Positions 36,995-47,690 of a DNA stretch of 64,000 nt are shown in pieces; within the stretch, counting starts at the first letter, position 1, and every line of letters starts with the position of its first letter. The notes below the pieces were generated by a model. That model saw nothing but the letters and a program-made list of their open reading frames with translations, did not search any database and was not told the origin of the DNA. The stretch is from Aspidiotus rigidus (lineage: Eukaryota > Arthropoda > Insecta > Hemiptera > Diaspididae): positions 9,275,501 to 9,339,500 of the forward strand of contig JAVHKY010000023.1 in NCBI GenBank assembly GCA_035079385.1, in the 5' to 3' direction. The translations under genes were made by a program, and so were the position numbers.

Positions 36995-38284
36995 GTAAGA
37001 CGAATTTTGAAGAGGAGTATCCTCGGGAGACTGTTTATAACAGTATTATAAGCACTTACTTGCTCGCGTTATAGATGGGATTAATGATTCTTATTCCGTT
37101 TTTATGTAGTAATAGTCGGTCTTGGTATGCGCTCGTACTCATCCACTTGTCTTTATGAATAGGTGGACGTATCAAACTGTGAGATAGAAAAAATACTCTT
37201 TGCAGAATACGTACATAAATAAGATCTAATTGGCATCGTTATATCGATATTATTGCGCAGATAGATTCGACGTAGACGAACATTAAAGTGATTTTATGGT
37301 AACTTGGTTTTGTTCATCTTGCGAAATATCGAGCAACGTGAGACGATGTCCTAAATATTTCGGCCACTAAAACGTGAAATAGTTTGAAAATACTTGTAGC
37401 TTGTCGAATAATCAATCCAGACCCCAAATTCTTACTCGGGGAAAACCTCACAATTGACTAGGCAAGGTGCTCGGAGTGATCCAGGAGTGCAAGGAACTTG
37501 GGGATAGCACTCTAGCAAGCAGATGACTTGTACTTGTCATGATCAATTACTAAAATAAATAATTCCGTATTTCATGCCAATTCATGTACACTCCGGACTG
37601 GGCATCAATTGCAAATTCATATCAAGCTTTTTCAGGGACGCTTCTCGCGTCGGCTCTTAAGCTCTTGGGAAAAGGCTATCTTCAGTCCTTCTGAGACTAA
37701 TCATCTTGACAACATTGGCGCTATCGATATGAGCTATTTATGTGCGTGGCTTTCAAGCTGTAAACAGAAACAAGGACGCCAAGAACCTGTTCCTTGGGTC
37801 GACTTAATTTTGCTATTGAAAATTGAAACTTGGAGTCCCGAAGAGTCTAAATTTTTCTGAGTCCCCTCCTATCATGTTTAGTTTAAAAGTCAAAATTTTC
37901 CAAACGTCGCAAAAAAGTCCTGTGTCCGCCGCGCGGCGCGTCATCCATAGAAGGACAAAACTTAGTTTAACTATAGGAGGCGGGTGACATTTTTCGGAAG
38001 AGGGATATAAGGGAATCAACGATGGGGTGGGTCGAGAGACAGGAGAAAATTTCCAGGGAAAAGTCATTCAGGCTTTCAGTTTTCAAGGTAAAAAATTCAG
38101 GAAACTGTCCGGGAGTCGAAAATCCCTACGCAATCTAAGGTTGAGAGAGGGAGACAGTGACTCCGTATTATTTTTCGTGATTCAGGGTCATGCCTGAGCG
38201 GCCATTCGCGAGGCTTTTGCCAGGGCGAAAAAACATATTCTCTTTAGTAGAAGGAAGAGAACTTGTCCATACGGTATCAAGATT
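36995..38284. repeat. Intronic or intergenic DNA with a dispersed repeat copy (about 37790-38130)
   Basis: The first 800 bp holds no recognisable feature. From about 37790 to 38130 phrases of the dispersed repeat appear: AACTTGGAGTCCCGAAGAG, CCCCTCCTATCATG, AAAAGTCAAAATTTTCC, GTCCGCCGCGCGGCGCGTC and TAGAAGGACAAAACTTA. Similar text occurs at 1320-1660, 40020-40290 and 59500-59990. No gene is supported. Confidence 0.5.
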
Positions 38285-38330
38285 TAAAGTTTATTATCAC
38301 TGCCGTCTGTTGCGATTGCATACACAAATG

Positions 38331-38364
<34 letters not shown>

Positions 38365-39274
38365 GAGAAAATGTATAAAAAAATTAAAATAAAAATAATT
38401 TGAAAGCAACTGCTTCCAAATTATTTTTATTTTAATTTTTTTATACATTTTCTCGTTTTTTTTTTTTTTATTATTAATCTTGACGCCGAAGATGCCGTAA
38501 GTTTACGTGCAAAAGGTCGGTCCTTGTTTTAAACTGCTTCCAAATTATTATTATTTTTTTATACATTTTCTTTTTTTCTTTTTTTTTTTTTTTTTATTAA
38601 TCTCGACGCCGAAGATGCCGTAAGTTTACGTGCGAAAGGTCGGTCCTTGTTTTAAACTGCCTCCAAATTATTATTATTTTTTTATACATTTTCTTTTTTT
38701 CTTTTTTTTTTTTTTTTATTAATCTCGACGCCGAAGATGCCGTAAGTTTACGTGCGAAAGGTCGGTCCTTGTTTTAAACTGCTTCCAAATTATTTTTTTT
38801 TTTTTTTATACATTTTCTCTTTTTTTCTTTTTTTTTTTATTAATCTCGACGCCGAAGATGCCGTAAGTTTACGTGCGAAAGGTCGGTCCTTGTTTTAAAC
38901 TGCTTCCAAATTATTATTATTTTTTTATACATTTTCTTTTTTTCTTTTTTTTTTTTTTTTTATTAATCTCGACGCCGAAGATGCCGTAAGTTTACGTGCG
39001 AAAGGTCGGTCCTTGTTTTAAACTGCTTCCAAATTATTATTTTTTTTTTTTATACATTTTCTCTTTTTTTCTTTTTTTTTTTATTAATCTCGACGCCGAA
39101 GATGCCGTAAGTTTACGTGCGAAAGGTCGGTCCTTGTTTTAAACTGCTTCCAAATTATTATTATTTTTTTATACATTTTCTTTTTTTCTTTCTTTCTTTT
39201 TTTTTTTTTTTACTTGTGTTCTTTTTTGTATGCAATCGCAACAGACGGCAGTGCCGCAAAAATAATAAACTTTA
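38285..39274. mobile_element. Foldback element with inverted ends and an internal ~122-bp tandem array
   Basis: The ends are inverted copies: TAAAGTTTATTAT...CACTGCCGTCTGTTGCGATTGCATAC (from 38285) and GTATGCAATCGCAACAGACGGCAGTG...AATAATAAACTTTA (to 39274). Inside, a long A-run leads to a near-perfect palindrome (about 38363-38462, arms ~45 bp around ACGAGAAAATGTATAAAAAA). Then follow six units of ~121-124 bp and a partial seventh, each with ATTAATCTCGACGCCGAAG, GATGCCGTAAGTTTACGTGC, AAGGTCGGTCCTTG and a long T-run. The direct repeat ATTCTCTTTAGT occurs just left (38239) and right (39276) of the structure. No coding sequence. Confidence 0.85.
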
Positions 39275-40469
39275 GATTCTCTTTAGTGTTCTCGTGTGTG
39301 GAAGCAGTTAGTAAGTTGAACCTCACTTGATAGAAGGACAAAACTTATTTTTTTCCGTTCTCCAGGAAAAAAGGACGTCGACCATATACCTAGCGATACC
39401 TACTTTCTTCCTGGTATTTCCTTCTATGGCTCGGTCTGATGTTCATTTGTATTCTACTGTCTTCTCCCACCTTCTCCTACTCTGCCATGTCCAATGCTGA
39501 TACATCAACTGGGAAAGGATTGTCTGAGCAGTTGACCCGCGTCTTACTCGGGCATACTTTCCAGAGAAAGTGCTGGAGTGGCTTAATTTTGCTTCAAATT
39601 TTTTTCAGTGTTTCCCACGCGTTCAATAGCCCATAATTTGCACATAACTTTCTCCATGGACTCTGGATCCTTGGCTGCAGTTGCTGGTATGTTGTCAAGA
39701 CGATCTTCCGCGTGGGTTGGGGAGTCCAGTAACACGGCTCTATGGGCTTTTTAGGGGCTCCACTCGGGCACTCTGAGGAGTTACCCCACTCGAACTTTAA
39801 TAAGTAGGCGTTGAAACAGCCGTGGCCAGTCGAAGGTTTTTCCTCACTAGGTCAGATCTTTCGTGTCCATTGGCCTATTATCTTTTCTGATTCCGATTCT
39901 AGCCCTCTAGTTGTTGCTATTTACGTCGATCATCCGGGAGGTCCAACCATCAGCATTGAGGTCATTCTGTGTGGTCTGTCAAAGATCAACTAATTATCTC
40001 TGGCGTTCTATCTTTTGAATTTATGAATCTAACCTAACTATAGGCGGGAACGTAGTAATATGTAAGCACTCAAAATTTCTGCATCGAGCTAAATAAGGGA
40101 GGTGCACTTGGAAAAATTTTGACCAGCGAACTGCAGATGCGATTTGCGGTGAATCGTGTGTATTATATTGATCAAAATACTATTTGAGGTTGGAATTTAG
40201 AAAAATTTCAGTTTTTACCGGCGGCGCACGGCAAATTTTTCAGAATAACTCCGGGTACGGGAGTTGTGGGTTCTCAAATTTGACCTCATAAATTCATTGA
40301 ATTGTTCTTAAAGAGATGGTCAGAAATTTCTCGTTCGTTACACAGGCTGGTACACGAAAAGTTGGTTTCTGTTGCTTTGAGTTTGCAGCTATTCATTCTC
40401 TTGTTCCTACTCCCGTCCATCCATTGGCCACGCACCGATTGCCCGAAAGTAATGGTAGTCGGTACAACT
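39275..40469. other. Intergenic, with a dispersed repeat copy at about 40020-40290
   Basis: No gene is supported. Around 40020-40290 the dispersed repeat appears again: ACCTAACTATAGG, CACTTGGAAAAATTTTGACC, TTTTTACCGGCGGCGCACGG and AATTTTTCAGAATAACTCC. A plus-strand frame at 39439-39636 has Ser/Leu-rich text without family resemblance. Confidence 0.45.
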
Positions 40470-40475
40470 TTTATT
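40470..40475 (-). terminator. Polyadenylation signal of the small secreted protein gene
   Basis: AATAAA on the minus strand (TTTATT on the plus strand) lies about 30 nt after the TAA stop at 40505-40507. This gives a short 3' UTR and supports the terminal exon call. Confidence 0.6.
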
Positions 40476-40504
40476 TGAATTCTATGTATTACTCACAAAG
40501 GAAA

Positions 40505-41265
40505 TTAAGGAGGATACATTCTCCAATAATGATGAGGATCTAATAGATACGAAGGAGGTCGAGGAGGAGGACCCCCGTGAATAATTACTGTCACTCTTTG
40601 TAAATTATTAGTACTCTGAAGGAGGAACGGCGTTTGCGCGAAACATTCAATGCCAACGGTATCGTCAAACTTGTTGAAATGGTCGACTTTGTATAAATCA
40701 TAACGACTGCAGATTCTCGAGTGACTCCTTAGATTACCATGTTGAGAAAGTGCTGGTACCTTATTTAGTGCTTCTTGACATAAGTTATCGATTGCGTTAT
40801 AGGGCAAGCGACATAAATTACTGTAATAAATGTTGCACTGATCGGAGGCTGTGAACATGAAAAAATGTGGCTCTAAATTAGTTAATTTTAACATTCAACC
40901 CTTACACAGAATATGTTTTAAAAAGAAGCATAAGGTACGCAAAAGAAGAAAAGTTCATTTTTAGATTGAAAAGAATCTACATATTATGTAGCGCTGATAT
41001 AAGAATAGGAGAAAATTTTTCTTCGAGGTAATAATGATTTGTTGGGTAACGTACTGAGACGGATATTTTTGAGTATACTTCATTGAAATAATTAGAGCGT
41101 TAATCTGAAGACTTCAAAAAAGAATTTGAGGTAACAAAATGAGAGCGGCTTACCTGGTTCAGCGTAATCGTAAAAATTTGTCTGGAAGTCGGTCTGATGA
41201 CTCAAACAAACGTATTTGATTAGTTCAATGAGAAAAGAAAATAAGAAGGATTTTCTGAGCATCAT
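40505..41265 (-). CDS. Small secreted cysteine-containing protein, two coding exons
   Basis: Coding exons are 41265-41154 and 40848-40505, predicted 151 residues. Exon 1 starts at ATG 41265 (a second ATG follows at once) and encodes a signal-peptide-like start, MMLRKSFLFSFLIELIKYVC, then a short acidic/aromatic stretch ending DYAEP. It ends at donor CAG|GTAAGC (41154/41153). The 305-bp intron ends in TTTTTTCATGTTCACAG|CC, a strong acceptor, and the phase-1 junction keeps the frame (GAA CCA G|CC TCC GAT). Exon 2 has five cysteines in its first two thirds, ends with a Pro/His/Tyr-rich tail (HGGPPPRPPSYLL..), then TAA and a nearby AATAAA. I do not recognise the family. Signal peptide, small size and cysteines suggest an extracellular factor, such as a salivary or gut protein. 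Non-coding exons upstream are possible. Confidence 0.65.
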
Positions 41266-41914
41266 TCTGCATAACCATTGACCGAGTAGAATGCAACGAA
41301 TATGACGAAAATTGGGAAAAAAATTTAAATTCTGAAGACTGACTGTATACTCGTACTGTTACCCAGTGAAAGCAAACTGCAAATAAGTATAGACACGTGA
41401 AGAACAATAATTAAAGTACCTTTTGCGTTCTAATAATCTAGATAAAAATAAATTTCCTGAATCGTTTCGAAAAAAAAACATTTGTGAACATCGTGTGCCA
41501 AAAAGTAGAAAAGAGAACAACTTTGCAGTTCGAAATGAATGTAATTTACTCCTTATTGTTTCTTACTTTTTGGTGAAAATTATGACAAGATACGAGAATA
41601 GACTCAAGGAAGGAAAAATTTGGATGAGTGAAAGGCGGAATTTCTTACTTAGTTGTATCTCTGGCTATAATTTCAAGTGTTGCAGCTGTCTATAATGGTG
41701 GTGAAACAGTTGCTATATTAATGATGTACAAATGAAATGTGTCCCATAAAGAATACCACATTTCACAAATGAAAAAAATACATCGAATTCTATAAAAATT
41801 ATACAAATTTTCAACGTACATTCGTTGGCTTAAAACAGTCGACGTTTCGATGAAATTCTCGAAAAATTTTTTCAAGTCTTCTCTCTTGTTTTTTAAATCC
41901 CTCTATTCATATGT

Positions 41915-43250
41915 TTAGCTTGGAAGTCGAAATTTCAAGCTCCTGATCCCGTTCAAAGTTTCGATTTCCTTCGGACCATAATTTACAGTTGGAGATCCTC
42001 TTTCTCGAATGATTGTGGTCACCTTTGAAAATTTTTGGGTCCAGGGGTCGGAAGTATGGGCACAAATTTTCATTTTATTTGTGCCATTTGTGCTTGGAGG
42101 TAACAGAATTTTTGACAACATCCTGGACCCTATGACTTGAAAAAAAATTTGGGGGGGTCAGGGAAATGTTGCCCCCCAAATGGGTTTTGGAACGTGGGAG
42201 GAGCGGCATAAATTTTTATTAAATTTGTGCTGATTGTGCTTCCTAGTCTCAGAATTTTTGCCGCAGTTGAAATTTCAACTCTTGAGGTAGTATACATTAT
42301 AAAGAGGCATATTTGGAAAAATTTCAACTTTCAAGCTTTATAATATGATTGAGAAAATATATGAGAAAGGAACTTTCAAAGAATCTGCTGATAGAGTAAG
42401 CGTATCAGAATAACTAGTGGGGATAGTTTTGCTAAGAGGAACTTTATTAATGAAGCTGTATGTTTTTCGAGTCTTGGGATTGGTCAAGCGTCGGGATATA
42501 CATAAATGGATAGAGAAGGGAGGGAACCTCGAAAAAGAATTTAAAACACTTCCTAACACCCTTTAATACCTAGTGAGACAACTTTTTATAATTTGTCTAG
42601 TCCCTGTATCCCCCTCCCCAACTAATTTTTCTGCAGATGTTGAGTGAAATGAAGTAGCAAAAATATCATAATTTCATTAATTTAAAACACAATCAAAGCG
42701 CAGATCAAATAAAATTTTATGCCGACACGTTCAGCTTTTCAAATGCTGTAATATCTTTGTTCCCCCCAATTTTTCTGAGGTATAGGGCCCAACAAATTCC
42801 GAGTCTGAAAAGCGCAATTGACACAAATGAAGTACAAACTTGTGCCGTTACTTACATGGTCCAAAATCTCCCGGAGGGAATGATTTTTTGTTGCCTCCCT
42901 CCCCCCAAATTTCTCCTCAGGTTACAGAGGCTGGGGTTGCGGCAAAAGCACAATCAACACAAATTAAAAAAAAAATTGTGCCAATCCTCCAACGTTTCAA
43001 AACCCATTGGGGGAGGTCAATATTTCCCTGCCCCCCCAATTTTTTTCAGGTTATAGGGTCCAGGTACTTAGCAAAAATTCTGGTACTTTTGAGCACAAAT
43101 GGCACAAATCAAATAAAAATTTGTGCCGATATTTCCGACCTCTGAGCTCCCAATGGGGGGGGGGTGTCCATAGGAATGAACCTAAAATTTTTACAATTTT
43201 ACAATTCATTTGGCCGGACGTGCAAAATTTTCTGAGGGTGTATATCCCTT
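41915..43250. mobile_element. Inverted-arm element of GCACAAAT repeats around a ~450-bp core
   Basis: The left arm has two units, 147 bp apart, in TTTGTGCC orientation (TTTGTGCCATTTGTGCTT near 42077, TTTGTGCTGATTGTGCTT near 42224). The right arm has three in the opposite orientation (near 42811, 42947 and 43090; for example GCACAAATGGCACAAATC). Each unit also carries a GGTCCAGG or TTACAG stretch next to a run of C/G (TTGCCCCCCAAAT, CCTGCCCCCCCAAT). The core, about 42290-42760, is unique AT-rich DNA without a gene. Arrangement, period and motif type resemble the arms framing the satellite at 761-21266, suggesting one element family or superfamily. Confidence 0.65.
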
Positions 43251-43402
43251 CTTTCATTCAAGAATGTAATACCATATTCTCCACGCCGCTGTCTACATAG
43301 GTAAGACGAGAGATGCGAACGTATTCGCAAAGTTAAATTTAAATTTGCTCGTCAAATCTGTTACAATTTTTTTAACGTCAGCTTAACAGCGGCTGAACAT
43401 TT

Positions 43403-43853
43403 CTAAAAATACGGCTTCATTAATCTTATTGTTTCTAAATCAGGACATGAGGCTATTTGCGCTAATTTCTTACACACTTTATCGATCCTTTTGATAGTTT
43501 CTTCTTTTCCATCCCCCAAATTTCCCAAAGATTGCTCCAATTCGTCGTATTTCGTTCGCAGATTTTCCACCGCTTCATACTTTGCTAAATGATCTAAACC
43601 ATGACGAACATCGCGAAAATTGCCTACAAAAATGTCAACATCTTTTGCTACAAAGTCGTCTGTTTTTATATATTCAGACAATTCAGGTTCAGAGCCCCCC
43701 TGCATTCGGAGCCTTTTTTGGAGTCATCTTCTTCTTTTTATTTGGAGATTCGTTCTCTATCGACGCTCTTTTTTTACCCGCGTACGAATCAAGGATGACG
43801 CAGGCTGCTTCACCGGGATCCGTACAAGATAAGAGTGAGGTTCTTCGAATTAA
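43403..43853 (-). pseudogene. Frameshifted ORF of unknown function (Lys-rich N part, coiled-coil-like C part)
   Basis: Minus strand. One frame (about 43853-43697) reads SCTDPGEAACVILDSYAGKK, then a Lys-rich stretch SPNKKKKMTPKKAP that looks like a nuclear localisation signal. A second frame, overlapping at a run of six G near 43700, continues SEPELSEYIKTDDFVAKDVD and an amphipathic helical segment rich in Glu/Lys/Leu (YDELEQSLGNLGDGKEETIK), ending KPYF and stop at 43403. Read together they look like one protein broken by a single-base slip, or exons of one gene. It sits directly 3' of the RTE-like ORF at 43950, so it may be retroelement-derived or a host exon invaded by it. No family recognised. 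Confidence 0.4.
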
Positions 43854-43949
43854 TCGAATCAGGTGTTTTGGAAATCCTTGGGTAGGGATTATAGGTCTTC
43901 TTCTTCCGGTGTCTCACGCATGCCTGCGCGTTGACGATCCTATTCGGCA

Positions 43950-45495
43950 TTAGACATGTAGCCTCCTTTCTTCAGCCGCCCGAACCAAGTCTCCAATTCC
44001 CTGGATGCCGCTCCATTGGCGTATATTTTTCATCCACGATGTCTTCTTTCTTCCTCGCCCTCTCTGGCCATCGATTTTTCCCTGTATGATTTGGCGGAGA
44101 AATTGGTACCTAGGGCCTCTTATCACGTGTCCAAAATAGGCTGTCTTCCGTTTTTTGATGATCTTCATCAACATCCGCTCTGTGTTTGCTTGCTCAAGCA
44201 CTTCCACATTGGTTACCCTCTGAGTCCATGAAATCCGTAGCATCCTCCTATGGAACCACATCTCGCAAGCCTCCAGCCTTTTTACTGCTTGCTTTGTGAA
44301 AGTAGCCGCTTCTACCCCATATAGGAGGACTGAGTACACATAGCACCTTAGCATACGTTGTCTTGTTGCCAGATTAACTGCTCGATCGCTCAGGAAGTTC
44401 CTCATTTTCCCATAAGCTGTCTTGGCGTATCCGATTCTTCGTCTCACTTCGGTCTCTGGGTTTAGTTGGTTGGTAATAATGGTCCCCAGATATTTGAATT
44501 CTTCTACTTTCTCCACCAGCTCGTTATTAATGACCAGTTTTGCATCAAGGTGTTCTTCTCGGCTGATGATCATGAATTTTGTTTTCTTCACATTAATCCT
44601 CAGGCCGTATTCCTGCCCTATTTCGTTCATGCTGTCCACCATTTCCTGTAGTTCTTCTCGAGAGTCACTCATCAGTGCTGTATCATCGGCATAGCGGATG
44701 TTATTGACGTACTTTCCATTTATTCTGATCCCTACTTCCTCATCTGCATATATGTTGAACAGCAAGGGTGATAGGATACATCCTTGGCGTACTCCTCTCT
44801 TGATAGCTACGGTTTCAGTTTCGTTGCCTTCCACAAGTACACTAGCTGTTTGCTCCCAGTACAGCTTTTTAATAATTCTCAAATCAAAAGGATTTATACG
44901 CCGGCATTTTAGGATCTGTAGCAGCTTCTCATGTTTCACGCGATCAAAGGCCTTTTCATAATCTAGGAACACATCTCTCCTCTGGTCTCTACATTTCTGA
45001 AGGAGAACGTTGACTGCAAGGAGTGCTTCTCTCGTTCCAAAACCCTGCCGAAATCCAAACTGGCTCTCTTCCATAGAGCTTTCACAGGCTTCTCGGATTC
45101 TAGCATGGATTATTCGGATGAATGCCTTCAGTAGGTGGCTCATAAGGCTTATCATTCGGTATTCATCACACTTGCTGGCTGTTGCTTTCTTTGGAAGTGT
45201 AACAAATAATGACTGTAACCACTCGTTTGGTATTTCCCCAGTTACATATATTTCATTGAACAGTTTCGTCAGTTTCTTCAAGTTTTCTTGGTCCAGAAGC
45301 TGGATTATTTCGCTGTATATTTCATCTGGTCCAGCAGCTTTCCTGGGTTTTGCCATTTCTATGGCGTGGGTTACTTCTGCCTCTATTATATCGAGTCTTT
45401 CTTCTTCAGGTAGGTTTGTTGCTACATCTTGTCTCACATCGTTAAACATGGACTCTATGTATTTGACCCAGACTTTCCGTTTAAAGGTAGACTGT
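43950..45495 (-). mobile_element. RTE-like non-LTR retrotransposon, 5'-truncated, reverse transcriptase ORF open
   Basis: A 499-codon open frame (ATG 45449 to stop 43950), open to about 45495, encodes a LINE reverse transcriptase. Motifs in order: KAAGPDEIYSEII; EYRMISLMSHLLKAFIRIIH; SQFGFRQGFGTREAL; FLDYEKAFDRV (catalytic Asp); GVRQGCILSPLLFNIYADE; RYADDTALM (YADD box, two Asp); KTKFMII; EEFKYLGTIIT. The thumb/C-terminal part includes VLLYGVEAATFT, RRMLRISWTQRV, AYFGHVIRG and GRKKTSWMKNIRQW, typical of RTE-type and related invertebrate elements. The apurinic endonuclease domain normally in front is absent, so the copy is 5'-truncated. The lack of stops suggests a recent insertion. Some consensus positions are changed (Leu for Ile in FIDYEKAFD). 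Confidence 0.9.
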
Positions 45496-46785
45496 GAAAA
45501 TGAAAGAAAGACCTGTAAGAATGAGGAATTTACTTGTTTCGGTTAGGATGAGGTTGTATTATTCCATTGATAGAGAAGACGTAAGCTATTCTGAGTTTAG
45601 ATGCAGAACCTTCTGCAAGGCATAATGTATGTGATCGCGAAATTCACGAATTATCTTAAAGATAAGACGACAGTAATCGGTGTTCTTAGTTGGAGGGATT
45701 TCAGTAAGGTCCAGGCCTTAGTTTCAAAGATTCATCAAGGGAGTATAAGGATGTTTCTTTGAGCGGATTGAGAGAGATCTTCTGATGACATAGGCTAGCT
45801 ATAATAGACTAAAATATAGGAAGTTGAAGGTACTGGTCTGAGAATACTAAACGCATCGAAATTGAATTGAGTAAGGAAAAAAAAAAAAAAATTATTATTA
45901 TATACGAACCACCTCGTTAATTTTTAGTGGAAATTATTATATAGTATTATTGACTACATCATCAACCAGAAGGTTAGTGGCTCTAGAGACGATTAATATT
46001 GTAACGAAAAATGTCATGTCGTTTCGTATAATACACGTTTAAGCTTTCCTCAGAGTTTCCGTTGCCGTACAGTTTCCCTCAGTTCAAGATACGAGTAGGG
46101 TTTACACGAGAGCGCGGAAGCCGGATTATTAATTAATCTGCTAGTATATTGAAACGAGGTGGTAGTACGAGTTAGAAAATAAGGACGTGCCGATCATTGT
46201 TGATGCGAAACGCGCTTTTACTCGAAGGAACATTATACGAAATCATGAAACGACTTAATTTCGTGTTTAGAGTTACTTTGTTTGGAGAGCATGTGGCCTA
46301 CTTCATTTCAACCGCTCGTATTTTCCCTCGTTATTTATCGTCCTGAGCGGCGATGATCAAAATTTATCTTTGACAGATTGGCGAGGACTTATAAACGGCA
46401 TCCAATTTCCGACATTCGTCTACAGCGCCGGCAAAGCCTCACTTGTCAACTGAAGTCATTTCGATCGTAAACAATTAGTCAAACTTGATACCGTTCGATG
46501 TAATTTTATGGATATTGACGTGATTTATGCTGCAACTCGATACCGATCATTAAAATTGTCGTAAATTGCGTGGGATATTGTATAAGCATACGAACTCTCA
46601 TGCATTGTGACACCTTATTTACAAAGTAGCACAGCCACTATGTTCCTTTGTAAATAGGTATTGATTTACAAATTGTAACCTGCGTGTCTTTACCTTATAA
46701 ATAAGTCTCATTGTCGTGACTTGATGATGAAAATACATTCAACTTGGAAATTGGAAAACTATGTGTAGATGTGAATCATTTTTTC
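45496..46785. other. Intergenic, no gene recognised
   Basis: An A-run occurs near 45880. From 46000 to 46560 the DNA is unique-looking with scattered CG dinucleotides, such as GAGCGGCGATGATC and ACAGCGCCGGCAAAG, and could be regulatory. No ORF or RNA gene is supported. Confidence 0.4.
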
Positions 46786-47690
46786 TTCTGTCCAGATTTG
46801 ATAATTTCTACCGTCTCCAGGGCAATGCGTTCATGTGACAGGCTTTTTTAGACCTTTGAAACGTATGTCCAGACGCCAGAAAATGGGCAGCGAATTTCGA
46901 TTTACGGGGTTGACTCGTTCTTTGCGCATCCTGATGCCCCTTGAGTCTAGTTTCAAGAGGTCGGCCTATTTGCCCGATGAAAATTTAGAGACAGCCATCG
47001 CACCACTCTTATCCTCTGTGAGAGCTGCTTCCTTGGTACGACAGAAATTCTTCTCATTGGTGTTCAAGTAGTGGAAAGCTGGCTCGATATGTAGAGGTTT
47101 GAGTAAAGGAGATGTATGGGACGAAAGTTTGCCGAGGTAAGGACGGTGGATCCATGTGGTGGTATTGAGAGCTCTAGAAATGAGTTTCTTATGAATTATT
47201 GTATCGACATTCAATTTCACATGATTATTCTCCGCTATGAGCTTGATAGTGCAGTGTCTACTTCTTTCTTAAATGCTTGAGGCTTGAGAAGGGTGGACAC
47301 TAGCTGATGGATTATATGTAGTAAGAAAATTTGCATGCTTGTGGGAGGGGGAGTGCAGTAGAAGTAGCCGTATATTGCAAGACCAGTAGGTAGGCTTCCT
47401 GATGATTTCGAACATATGTGACCCGGTCTACGGAAACCCGGCTTAGCCATGAACATATGTTTTCCTTCTTTTAGGGTGGCGAAGGAGTCTAGAAAGTTGA
47501 TGGGTTTACCGCCGACCTCGAGCGTGGATTTTATAGCGGGATATACAGAGTTGGTGGTGTGAAGAAATTCATTTGGTTGATCTAAATGCCAGTATCAATG
47601 ATGTACAAGTATGCTCAGAGAGTGAACTCTTCTCCTTCGAGGAGGTTCATAAAGATTTCTGAAATTAGAAGTCATAGAGTAATTCCTTCC
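46786..47690 (-). pseudogene. Second decayed Penelope-like element (RT C-terminus and GIY-YIG endonuclease)
   Basis: Minus-strand translation shows LISEIFMNLLEGEE (about 47675, after the SMG/SPL motif), then NEFLHTTNSVYPAIKSTLEV and GGKPINFLDS (47580-47480), the fingers/palm segment. HQLVSTLLKPQAFKKEVDT (about 47300) matches the 'HRxxSxPLS' linker. NVDTIIHKKLI follows, then PYLGKLS, and finally FIGQIGRPLETRLKGHQDAQ (46984-46925) and SKFAAHFLASGHTF (about 46895-46855). The last two are the GIY-YIG endonuclease signature (YIGQTGRxxxxRxxEH, SxxAxHxxxxxH). Stops and frame changes make it inactive. A MITE end is inserted at 47417-47445. It is clearly a different copy from the one at 33700. Confidence 0.85.
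47417..47445. mobile_element. Single end of the GTGAC...CCCGGCTTAG MITE, nested in a Penelope-like element
   Basis: The 29 bp GTGACCCGGTCTACGGAAAC..GGCTTAG match the left end of the MITE at 28332, with differences in its first third. No right end follows, so this is a solo or truncated end, bordered by the direct repeat ACATATG (ATTTCGAACATATG / ATGAACATATG). That short repeat may be a target duplication. Confidence 0.65.

Noticed and set aside
38190..38378. 62-codon frame ending in a poly-Lys run
   Set aside because: The lysine run is the A-run at the start of the foldback element, and the rest has no protein-like features.
45010..45546. 178-codon plus-strand frame
   Set aside because: It is the antisense shadow of the RTE-like reverse transcriptase ORF on the minus strand.
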